The notes beneath the pieces were generated by a model, which did not search any database, was not told the DNA's origin, and was given only the letters and a program-made list of their open reading frames with translations. Shown here piece after piece: positions 1-5,363 of a stretch of 5,416 bases of DNA. The DNA is from Planctomycetaceae bacterium (lineage in GTDB: Bacteria; Planctomycetota; Phycisphaerae; Phycisphaerales; SM1A02), in contig CANJIC010000146.1 in assembly GCA_947474205.1 (NCBI GenBank), positions 1 to 5,416 on the forward strand, written 5' to 3'. Position 1 is the first letter of the stretch; each line of letters opens with the position of its first letter. The translations under genes were made by a program, and so were the position numbers.

Positions 1-1464
1 GTTAAACCCGCCATATCCATACAAAAGCGTGGGGCAGGCGCCAGCGGGGGACAAACTTTTCTTGCGCACCATGAACAGCGGAATCATGGTTCCATCTTTG
101 CTGGCCACTCGCACGCGCTCCACCATGAACTTGGAAAGATCAACTGGAATGGTGGGCTTCCACCACACGGCAAGTGTTGGCTTTGAAAGATTTTCAATTC
201 TATAAATGGTGCGCGGTTCGTCGTAGCTGGTGTAGCTCATGTACGCGTCGGTGTGTTCCTCATCGGTGCTTATGCTGGCGCTGCCTAAACCAGGTAGCGG
301 GATTTCGCCTAGCGACTTGCCGGTGAAATCAAATCGCTCAAGCCGCGAGCACACATGCTTGGTGTAACTGCCAATCATTTCGTCCAGTGAAAAACTCACG
401 CCCTCAAGAACTTCATCCTTGCGCTCTGGAATAATCACTTTCCAATTGGCTTGCTCCGTGTGATTCAAGTTCACCGCCATCAATGTTGCGTTGGATGCGT
501 TGAGGGTGGTTTGCATGAACATGATGTCGCCGCGAACTTCCACGGGCGAAAATTTGGCCGGGATGCCAACCGCCACTGGAACAATTTTCAGCTCTTTTTT
601 GCCGCTTTGCATCCAGTTTTGAAAATTCGCAACGGACAAATCGTTGGCTTGCCAACCATGGCTGTATCCCAGCATCAACCACTTGCCGTCGCGGCTGAGA
701 CCACTAAACGGCACATCACTTGGCGTGGTCTGCTTCAATAACAACGCGTCACTTTCAACGGGTTGGCCCAATGTATGAAATCGAACTTCGCGGCTGTAGG
801 GATCTTTTGCGTCGCGCAACGACGAATACAGAATGCCATCACCTTTGGGGGTCCATGATTCGAAATCAACTTTGCCAGTGATCACATCGGGCAACGCTGT
901 TCCGGTGGTCACATCAATTACGCGCAACTCGCTCATCTCGCTGCCAGACATGCTGCTGCCATAGGCCAGCAATTTTCCATCCTGAGTTGGACGCCACCAA
1001 TCAAGCGACAACAAACCCTTTTCGTTCATCTTGTTTGGGTCAAGCAGCACGCGCGGCGTTGCAGTTGCGGAGGCGCGCGTCATAAGCACGCCTTGATTTT
1101 GATCGCCGCTGCGCTCGCTATAGAAAATGTTCGAGCCAGCCATCACTGGCGTTCCCATGCCAGGCAATTTCATAAGCGGCTCAAGTTGCGCGGCGATGGC
1201 GGCGCGGCAGGGCAGCGCATCTAGCGCGGCGCGCGTGCGATCAAGTTGCAATGTGGTCCAGTCACGCACCGCGGGCGAATCTTTTTCAAGTGACTCCAGC
1301 CAGCGGTTTTCATCCGTGAATTGCTCGCCTTGCACGGTTTCAATAACCGGCGCCATGGCGGGCGCTTGTGCTTGCGCCGCTTGCGCGACAAATGCAAGCG
1401 TGCTTAGAAAAATGTTCGTGGAAATAAGTTGGCTAACGAGTTGAGTGGCAATGGTTGAAAGCAT
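1..1464 (-). CDS. Secreted prolyl oligopeptidase (S9A family), N-terminal 488 codons, cut by the window edge
   Basis: The frame is open from ATG at 1464 to base 1. Prolyl oligopeptidases cleave short peptides after proline with a C-terminal alpha/beta-hydrolase domain gated by a seven-bladed propeller. Residues 1-34 form a signal peptide (hydrophobic stretch near 18-30, then AQAAQAQA), so the enzyme is probably periplasmic or exported. Family signatures follow: the DENRWLE segment just after the signal, a propeller stretch with DPNK, LLAYGSS and ESWTPKGDG, then SKDGTMIP (455-462) and LLYGYGGFN (480-488), which opens the catalytic domain. The catalytic Ser, Asp and His lie beyond the window and cannot be checked; the full protein should be about 700 residues. 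No Shine-Dalgarno precedes the ATG; this start was chosen because it gives a complete signal peptide. The gene lies 177 bp after serA on the same strand with no clear terminator between them. Family assignment is firm; activity is inferred. Confidence 0.93.
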   Translation of the reverse strand, partial: MLSTIATQLVSQLISTNIFLSTLAFVAQAAQAQAPAMAPVIETVQGEQFTDENRWLESLEKDSPAVRDWTTLQLDRTRAALDALPCRAAIAAQLEPLMKLPGMGTPVMAGSNIFYSERSGDQNQGVLMTRASATATPRVLLDPNKMNEKGLLSLDWWRPTQDGKLLAYGSSMSGSEMSELRVIDVTTGTALPDVITGKVDFESWTPKGDGILYSSLRDAKDPYSREVRFHTLGQPVESDALLLKQTTPSDVPFSGLSRDGKWLMLGYSHGWQANDLSVANFQNWMQSGKKELKIVPVAVGIPAKFSPVEVRGDIMFMQTTLNASNATLMAVNLNHTEQANWKVIIPERKDEVLEGVSFSLDEMIGSYTKHVCSRLERFDFTGKSLGEIPLPGLGSASISTDEEHTDAYMSYTSYDEPRTIYRIENLSKPTLAVWWKPTIPVDLSKFMVERVRVASKDGTMIPLFMVRKKSLSPAGACPTLLYGYGGFN

Positions 1465-1470
1465 GCGGCA

Positions 1471-1476
1471 ATGATA
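1471..1476 (-). promoter_or_regulatory. Possible -10 element (TATCAT) of the oligopeptidase gene, leaderless arrangement
   Basis: On the minus strand TATCAT matches the TATAAT consensus at five of six positions and ends 6 nt before the ATG at 1464. Transcription would then start at or next to the A of the start codon, giving a leaderless mRNA. This agrees with the lack of a Shine-Dalgarno, but I see no convincing -35 hexamer at 16-19 nt upstream. Confidence 0.28.
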
Positions 1477-1573
1477 GTGCGATGTTGCACGCTCGCGGTG
1501 TTGGGAATCACAGGGTTGGAATTGAGCGTAAAAAAGTCGCGGGTCTGTTGAAGTCAGTTACACAGAACATGCG

Positions 1574-1649
1574 CCACGGAATTTTTAGCCCACCACGGAA
1601 TTTTTAGCCCACCACGGAATTTTTAGCCCACCACGGAATTTTTAGCCCG
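1574..1649. repeat. Four 19-bp tandem repeats spanning the serA stop codon
   Basis: The units begin at 1574, 1593, 1612 and 1631. The plus-strand unit is CCACGGAATTTTTAGCCCA; the first three are identical and the fourth ends in G instead of A. A five-base start of a fifth unit (1650-1654) follows. Read on the minus strand, each unit repeats the last codons and stop of serA (GTGGYGGGCTAA) plus nine trailing bases, so the array looks like a slippage or unequal-crossover expansion of the gene's 3' end. There are no spacers between units, so this is not a CRISPR array. Confidence 0.97.
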
Positions 1650-2865
1650 CCACGCGCATGCGAATTGTCTCTGGAAGAGTTTGCAACGCGTTCATAATGT
1701 TGGCGTCTTGAAATGCGTCCACATCCAAAATCACATAGGACGTGTTCTGATCGCTTTGCAAATGCTCCGCGTTAATGTTCACGCCCGCATTAGCAAGCAA
1801 CGTGTGCATTTTGCTCAACACGCCAGGCACGTTTTTATGCACATGCAAAATGCGAACTTGACCGCTGCGCACATTTGGAAGATCAACCGCAGGAAAGTTC
1901 ACGCTGGTCGCGGTGCAACCCTGCGTCCAGAAGCGCGCAAGTTTTTCAGCCACATCAATCGCAATTGCCTCTTGCGCTTCCTCGGTGCTGCCGCCAATGT
2001 GTGGCGTAAGAATGACATTGGACAAGCCAGCCAACGGCGTGGAAAAACCATCGCCATTTTCCGCGGGTTCCTCTGGGAAAACATCAACCGCAGCGCCGCC
2101 AACATGGCCACTTTTCAGGGCCGCAGCCAACGCCACAAGGTCCACCACTTTGCCGCGGCTGTTGTTCACCAACATGGCGCCGGGTTTCATGTTTTGCAAT
2201 TGCGCCGCGCCAATTAAATTACGCGTTGAGGCCATGTCGGGCACATGCAGCGACACAAAATCCGAAGTGGCCAGCACCGCGTCCATGTTCGCAAGGGAGT
2301 GCGCGTTGCCCAGCGCCAACTTGCGCGCGGTATCAAAGAACACCACGCGCATTCCCAATGATTCCGCAAGCACGCTGAGCTGGCTTCCAATGTGTCCGTA
2401 TCCAATAATTCCAAGCGTGCGCCCACGCACCTCGCGCGAATTTTTGGAACTTTTGTCCCAGCGCCCCACATGCAATTGCGAACTTTTCTGAAACAGCGCG
2501 CGCGAAAGACAAATAATTTCCGCCAATGTCATTTCAGCAACGCTGCGCGTATTGGAAAATGGCGCGTTGAAGATTGGAATTCCTAGCGCCGCCGCGCTGG
2601 CATCCACTTGATCCGTGCCAATGCAGAAACATCCAATGGCCGCCAACGCGGGCGAGCCGCTCAACAATTGAGCGGAAATTTTTGTCTTACTGCGCACACC
2701 AATCAGCGTGGATGATTTAGCAAGCTCCGCCAACTCCTGCGCCGAGGGACTGTGCTTCAGCGAATCCACTCTGAATCCATGCTCTTGCAAAATACTCGCC
2801 GCAACAGGGTGAACCGCCTCGAACAGCGCCACATGCGGCTTACTTGTTTGGTTGACCTGATTCAA
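1642..2865 (-). CDS. serA: D-3-phosphoglycerate dehydrogenase, short E. coli-type with ACT domain
   Basis: Oxidises 3-phosphoglycerate to 3-phosphohydroxypyruvate with NAD+, the first committed step of L-serine synthesis, in the cytoplasm. The 407 residues match the E. coli-type enzyme in length and order. An N-terminal substrate-domain part includes GVRSKTK (56-62), AIGCFCIGTDQVD (76-88) and FNAPFSNTRSVAE (99-111). The Rossmann motif is GYGHIG (155-160). Catalytic residues are Arg237 (NNSRGKVVD), Glu266 (DVFPEEP) and His289 (LTPHIGG). A C-terminal ACT domain starts near 337; His343, Asn345 and Asn363 correspond to the serine-binding residues of the E. coli enzyme, so feedback inhibition by serine is likely retained. 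No ATG occurs before residue 112, so the start is TTG at 2865. Its TTG overlaps the TGA of map (shared TTGA), with GGTGGG a short way upstream as a weak ribosome site; translational coupling to map is likely. The stop codon lies inside a 19-bp tandem array. Confidence 0.96.
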   Translation of the reverse strand: MNQVNQTSKPHVALFEAVHPVAASILQEHGFRVDSLKHSPSAQELAELAKSSTLIGVRSKTKISAQLLSGSPALAAIGCFCIGTDQVDASAAALGIPIFNAPFSNTRSVAEMTLAEIICLSRALFQKSSQLHVGRWDKSSKNSREVRGRTLGIIGYGHIGSQLSVLAESLGMRVVFFDTARKLALGNAHSLANMDAVLATSDFVSLHVPDMASTRNLIGAAQLQNMKPGAMLVNNSRGKVVDLVALAAALKSGHVGGAAVDVFPEEPAENGDGFSTPLAGLSNVILTPHIGGSTEEAQEAIAIDVAEKLARFWTQGCTATSVNFPAVDLPNVRSGQVRILHVHKNVPGVLSKMHTLLANAGVNINAEHLQSDQNTSYVILDVDAFQDANIMNALQTLPETIRMRVAG

Positions 2866-3683
2866 TTTTTACATCCCACCACATCGGGCAATTCGCTCAT
2901 ACCCGCGGTTAAATCTTCGCAGCCATTGGCGGTCACCATGACATCGGCCTCATAGTGCACGCTTAAACTTCCGTCGGCGGTATAAATTGGCCACGCGCTT
3001 CCGTTGGAGCGAACTTCATTGGTGCCCAAAGAAATCATGGGTTCAACCGCCAGCAACATTCCGGGCTCGAAAGTTTTCCAAGCTTCATTCCACTCGCCTG
3101 GATACGTGGGCGCGGTGTTGGAAATGTAAGGCGATTCATGCAGCGATCGACCAATGCCGTGGCCGCCAAGACCGCGCACCAAATAAAATCCACTTTCTTT
3201 TTCCACATATCCCTGCACAGCCTTGGCCCATTCAATCAACGGGCGGCCCGGTCGAATGGCGGCGATACCGCGGCGCAAACTTTCGCGGCCACACTTCTGC
3301 AATCGCAAACCCATTTCGGTGGCGGAGCCAATGGAGTAAGTCCACGCTGCGTCGCCAATAAATCCGCGGTGCTTCACGCCAATATCCAGCGCCAATAAAT
3401 CGCCTTCTTTCAGCGGTTCCACAACGGAATCATGCTCGCCGTGAACCACCATGTCGTTCAAGCTCAGGCATGTGTGGCTTTTAAACGGCGGATGCCCGCG
3501 CACTTTGTAGCCCTTGAAAGCGCTTTCGCATTTCAACTCTTGGAACACTTCAACGCAAAAAGAATCCACCTCCGCCAGCGTCAAGCCAACGCGCAACCAT
3601 TGCGCAAGCCGTCGATGTGTTTCAACAACACATTGAGCGGCTGCGCGCGCGTCTGAAATATCTCGTGGAGAAGATGCGACCAT
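2862..3683 (-). CDS. map: Methionine aminopeptidase, type I
   Basis: Removes the initiator methionine from new proteins in the cytoplasm, using two divalent metal ions in a pita-bread fold. The 273-residue product has the five metal ligands of the family: Asp100 (LALDIG), Asp111 (IGDAAWT), His175 (GGHGIGRS), Glu214 (AVEPM) and Glu246 (HYEADV). The active-site histidines are His81 (NDMVVHG) and His182 (SLHESP). It is diverged in places: the usual HGIP after the first histidine is HGEH, and the usual Glu-His-Thr after the last ligand is Glu-Ala-Asp. The start was set at ATG 3683 because MVASSPRDISDARAAA aligns with the normal family N terminus. An in-frame extension to 3773 would run through a transcription terminator and is rejected. 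There is no Shine-Dalgarno; the transcript may be leaderless. It is followed directly by serA with a 4-base TTGA overlap. Family certain, start fairly sure. Confidence 0.95.
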   Translation of the reverse strand: MVASSPRDISDARAAAQCVVETHRRLAQWLRVGLTLAEVDSFCVEVFQELKCESAFKGYKVRGHPPFKSHTCLSLNDMVVHGEHDSVVEPLKEGDLLALDIGVKHRGFIGDAAWTYSIGSATEMGLRLQKCGRESLRRGIAAIRPGRPLIEWAKAVQGYVEKESGFYLVRGLGGHGIGRSLHESPYISNTAPTYPGEWNEAWKTFEPGMLLAVEPMISLGTNEVRSNGSAWPIYTADGSLSVHYEADVMVTANGCEDLTAGMSELPDVVGCKN

Positions 3684-3690
3684 GAAGCGC

Positions 3691-3696
3691 AAGATA
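3691..3696 (-). promoter_or_regulatory. Possible -10 element (TATCTT) of map, leaderless arrangement
   Basis: On the minus strand TATCTT ends 7 nt before the map ATG; an overlapping TACTAT (3694-3699) is an alternative. Only about 43 nt separate the ATG from the upstream terminator's T-tract, so a map promoter must lie very close to the start codon or overlap the terminator. No good -35 hexamer is visible. The layout parallels TATCAT before the oligopeptidase gene. Confidence 0.25.
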
Positions 3697-3726
3697 GTAA
3701 CGCCCTCGCACATACAAGTGAGCCGC

Positions 3727-3762
3727 AAATAAAAAGCCCCCGAGTCTTGCAACTCAGGGGCT
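3727..3762 (-). terminator. Intrinsic terminator of the PEP-CTERM gene
   Basis: On the minus strand AGCCCCTGAGT (3762-3752) pairs with ACTCGGGGGCT (3745-3735): 11 pairs with one G-T wobble around the 6-nt loop TGCAAG. It is followed by TTTTTATTT. The T-tract is on the minus-strand side only, so it ends transcripts from the surface-protein gene about 100 nt after its stop and isolates map-serA as a separate unit. Confidence 0.93.
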
Positions 3763-3773
3763 GGGAATTTCAC

Positions 3774-3796
3774 CGCCGCGTGCGTTTTACACGGCG
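3774..3796 (-). other. Small stem-loop in the 3' untranslated region of the PEP-CTERM gene
   Basis: CGCCGCGT (3774-3781) pairs with ACACGGCG (3789-3796): eight pairs including one wobble, with a 7-nt loop. There is no T-tract after it, so it is not a terminator itself. It sits just before the real terminator in the same transcript and could shield the mRNA 3' end. It may also be chance. Confidence 0.3.
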
Positions 3797-3858
3797 ATGG
3801 AAGCGAATTGTATTTTAAGTGAAGTGATCAAGTGAAAGTGCAATTGTGAATGCGTGCA

Positions 3859-4725
3859 TTAGTTGCGTCTACGGCGACTAGACACAAGACCAGCAAGACC
3901 AATCAAAGCCGCCGCGCCTGGGGCGGGTACCACAACATCGCCAATCAACATCATTTGAATAGTTGGGTTGTTGCCTTCGCCGTCCAGCGTTGTCACATAC
4001 GCATTGGTTCCAACCGTGAACGTGGTGTTCACTCCGTCGTAATAGAAATTGCTTTGAATGCTGTAATACGCGCTGTTGTAGGAGTATTCCACGCTGCCCG
4101 CGTTACCCGTGCCACTTGCGCTCCACAACCCAGCCATGACGACAGTGCTATTAAAGGTGCCGCCCGCAGAAACGCCACCACTTCCGCCGCCGTTAAATAC
4201 GAGCGCCGCGTGCAATTGACCATTGCGCACCACTTGCGTTTGTGAAATGAAAGAATCATTTCCAGGCGTGGCTCCAGACACAGCGCCGCCGTCGTAGGCA
4301 AATCGCCAAGTTGAATTCAAATTCGACCCGCCAAATGTCAGCGTGTATGGCGATTCATACAGACCATCCGCAGGGACATACGCTGGCGTGGAAAAATTCA
4401 GCGTTGCGTCTCCAGCGATGACCGATGCCGAGACATTTTGAAAGTTCGATTTATATGAAAAGAATTCAGTTTGGACATCGCCAACGGTCGACGCTTGAAC
4501 ACTCATAAGATTTTCATAGCCGTAATGAGCGTTACTGAACGTTCCATTTGTGCCTGTAAGCGTGGTGTTGGTAATCCGCTGTGGCTGAGTGATGGCAGCA
4601 AAGGTGTTGCTAGCCAATATCAATGCAAGGGACGCTGCGGCTAATGAAATGCCGCGGGTCATGCAATTGTGTGGTGACGTAATGTTGCTTGCGGTGGAAA
4701 TGTTCTGAAACGATGTTGCGACCAT
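3859..4725 (-). CDS. Secreted PEP-CTERM-type surface protein of unknown function
   Basis: This 288-residue protein is sorted to the cell surface rather than being a recognisable enzyme. The start at 4725 has AGGAG six nt upstream. After a long polar leader (1-21) comes a signal peptide with Thr-Arg-Gly, a hydrophobic core (about 26-38) and likely cleavage after ASNTFA (residue 43). The mature part is rich in Gly, Ser, Thr, Asn, Tyr and Val and has no cysteine, as is usual for extracellular beta-rich proteins; a glycine-rich stretch (FNGGGSGGVSAGG) lies mid-protein. The C terminus is the sorting signal: VPAPG (266-270) in place of Pro-Glu-Pro, a hydrophobic helix to about 281, then RRRRN. Such tails are recognised and cleaved by an exosortase in known systems; no exosortase gene is in view. 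I recognise no catalytic domain. An in-frame extension upstream to 4821 lacks a ribosome site and would bury the signal peptide. The gene has its own terminator at 3727-3762. Confidence 0.88.
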   Translation of the reverse strand: MVATSFQNISTASNITSPHNCMTRGISLAAASLALILASNTFAAITQPQRITNTTLTGTNGTFSNAHYGYENLMSVQASTVGDVQTEFFSYKSNFQNVSASVIAGDATLNFSTPAYVPADGLYESPYTLTFGGSNLNSTWRFAYDGGAVSGATPGNDSFISQTQVVRNGQLHAALVFNGGGSGGVSAGGTFNSTVVMAGLWSASGTGNAGSVEYSYNSAYYSIQSNFYYDGVNTTFTVGTNAYVTTLDGEGNNPTIQMMLIGDVVVPAPGAAALIGLAGLVSSRRRRN

Positions 4726-4731
4726 ATGAAA

Positions 4732-4736
4732 CTCCT
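4732..4736 (-). promoter_or_regulatory. Shine-Dalgarno of the PEP-CTERM gene
   Basis: AGGAG on the minus strand with a 6-nt gap to the ATG at 4725. It is the only strong ribosome binding site in the window and fixes the start of the surface protein. It directly abuts the palindrome at 4737-4751. Confidence 0.88.
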
Positions 4737-4751
4737 GAGTCGTAACGACTC
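4737..4751. promoter_or_regulatory. Perfect 6+3+6 inverted repeat touching the ribosome binding site
   Basis: GAGTCG TAA CGACTC is a perfect dyad of six-base arms. In the mRNA it would form a six-pair hairpin ending exactly at the AGGAG, or in DNA it could be an operator. A smaller dyad, GTGACTCAC (4756-4764), lies five bases further upstream. The symmetry is seen directly; its role is inferred. Confidence 0.5.
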
Positions 4752-4767
4752 GACAGTGACTCACCAT

Positions 4768-4796
4768 AGAATCTTGATGCGCAAGATGGCGGTCAA
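4768..4796 (-). promoter_or_regulatory. Weak sigma70-like promoter candidate for the PEP-CTERM gene
   Basis: On the minus strand TTGACC (4796-4791) matches the -35 consensus at five of six positions. The possible -10 sequences 17-19 nt further on (GATTCT, ATTCTA, TTCTAT) are poor. A transcript from here would begin just before the two dyads at 4737-4764. The CRP/FNR-box module at 4889-4941 is the competing candidate. Confidence 0.2.
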
Positions 4797-4870
4797 TCCA
4801 AACAGCAGAAAAGCCTGCCAACTTTGTAACACCACGAGTTGCTCTCTAAGAACAAAGCGAGTTTGGGCGC

Positions 4871-4884
4871 GTGTTTGAAAACAC
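4871..4884. promoter_or_regulatory. Inverted repeat GTGTTT-GA-AAACAC
   Basis: Six-base perfect arms separated by two bases. It lies just downstream (minus strand) of the duplicated promoter-like module, near the predicted transcription start of that module. It could be an operator or a leader hairpin. It is absent from the corresponding place after the second module copy, so it would act only on the PEP-CTERM gene. Confidence 0.35.
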
Positions 4885-4888
4885 TTCT

Positions 4889-4941
4889 TCCATACATGCA
4901 AACGTAAAAAACACATGACCTTGATCAAGCAATATGAAAGA
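4889..4941 (-). promoter_or_regulatory. Promoter-like module, copy 1, with CRP/FNR-type box
   Basis: This 53-bp segment is repeated, ungapped, at 5364-5416 with 44 identities. On the minus strand it contains TTGATCAAGGTCAT (4928-4915), close to the CRP/FNR-family pattern of TGA-N6-TCA half sites (TTGAT-N4-ATCAA for FNR). TATGGA (4894-4889) starts 28 bases after the box centre, so a start near 4882 would put the box about 40 bases upstream, a class II activator position. The next gene is the PEP-CTERM protein, giving a leader of about 155 nt. Operator family and start site are inferred. Confidence 0.5.
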
Positions 4942-5166
4942 TTTAATAAATAGTTTGAGCACGTGCCCTTACGCGCCGTAACCGCCACTATTACAAAAAG
5001 TATTCTGCATGCGCGCAGGTCAGTCACACTCGGACAAACAAAGCGCGCTGACTTTGCAAAGTCTGATTTGAAATACGGTGTTTGCCAGCCGCAAGCAATG
5101 GAACGCCGCGGCCCGCTGGAGATGTTGTAATTGAAGGCGTGATTCAAGTGCGCAAAACCAATGCCC
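4942..5166. other. Gene-free stretch with a 14-bp perfect palindrome
   Basis: No credible coding frame: the one long minus-strand frame that crosses it (from 5168) has no ribosome site, runs across the promoter-like module and into the surface-protein leader, and lacks any family signature. The notable element is GACTTTGCAAAGTC (5050-5063), a perfect 14-bp palindrome. An AT-rich run (around 4941-4953) precedes module copy 1. I see no tRNA, rRNA or transposon ends. Confidence 0.6.
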
Positions 5167-5201
5167 AAAAAAAACGAGTCGCCTGTTTAAGGGCGACTCG
5201 T
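5167..5201 (-). terminator. Strong intrinsic terminator of the right-edge transcription unit
   Basis: On the minus strand ACGAGTCGCC (5201-5192) and GGCGACTCGT (5183-5174) form a perfect 10-bp stem with an 8-nt loop, followed by a run of eight T. There is no T-run on the plus-strand side, so it ends a minus-strand transcript that begins to the right, about 170-190 nt away if it starts from the module at 5364-5416. Confidence 0.95.
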
Positions 5202-5207
5202 AATTGA

Positions 5208-5313
5208 GTTGACTTGTTTGAGGCAGTGTTCCCGACCGCGTTCAAACATATCTTCCCAAATCTGGTTGGCTTGTCTGGTGCAGGTTCCCGCTGCGGTCCG
5301 ACATGGCTTTCCA
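5208..5313. repeat. Diverged direct repeat, two units of about 57 and 49+ nt
   Basis: The unit from 5208 and the unit from 5265 align at about 38 of 49 positions with two one-base gaps; the first 26-27 bases match best (22 identities), both ending in GTTCCCG (5228-5234 and 5284-5290). A third, weaker copy may lie at about 5322-5360, sharing TTCCC and TTCAA. The gaps shift the reading frame between units. Confidence 0.65.
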
Positions 5314-5363
5314 GTACATCTAAGATTAGTTGTTGCCGCGCTTCCCAACGCTTCAACTCGCTA

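Larger units (their letters stand above)
5167..5357 (-). ncRNA. Candidate small RNA (or very short gene) between module copy 2 and its terminator
   Basis: A promoter-like module with a CRP/FNR box (5364-5416) and a strong terminator (5167-5201) bracket about 190 nt without a convincing gene. The only ATG-started frame, from 5368, begins MDSELKRWEARQQ but reads through the whole terminator to 5144. Another frame (WEDMFERGREHC) ends with TAA in the terminator loop but has no ATG. The segment contains a diverged direct repeat of about 57 nt whose copies differ by single-base indels, which argues against a maintained reading frame. A small RNA is the simplest reading; a decayed short gene is the main alternative. 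The start at about 5357 is estimated from the TATGGA hexamer. Confidence 0.35.

Noticed and set aside
1530..1567. Possible terminator between serA and the oligopeptidase (a TCTGT/ACAGA pair with a T-run nearby)
   Set aside because: The stem is only about five pairs with a long loop, and the six T are separated from it by unpaired bases.
1574..1649. CRISPR-like array
   Set aside because: The 19-bp units are directly contiguous with no spacers and derive from the serA 3' end.
1681..2491. Long plus-strand frames opposite serA
   Set aside because: Antisense shadows of serA; the products show no family features while the minus strand encodes a complete, motif-perfect enzyme.
3684..3773. In-frame 30-codon extension of map to an upstream start
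   Set aside because: It would translate the stem and T-tract of the terminator at 3727-3762, and its residues do not resemble the family N terminus.
3817..3840. Cluster of AGTGA-like direct repeats with a central TGATCA just after the PEP-CTERM stop
   Set aside because: Short, imperfect and located in a 3' untranslated region; it does not fit a CRP/FNR box with proper spacing.
4726..4821. In-frame 32-codon extension of the PEP-CTERM protein
   Set aside because: No ribosome site at 4821, whereas AGGAG sits six nt before the ATG at 4725; the extension would also push the signal peptide to residue 54 onward.
5086..5120. Possible hairpin CCAGC ... GCTGG
   Set aside because: Only five pairs with a loop of over 20 nt; could arise by chance.
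4761..5168. Open minus-strand frame of 135 codons in the spacer
   Set aside because: No Shine-Dalgarno, no family signature, and it crosses the promoter-like module and several dyads; it overlaps the leader of the real gene.
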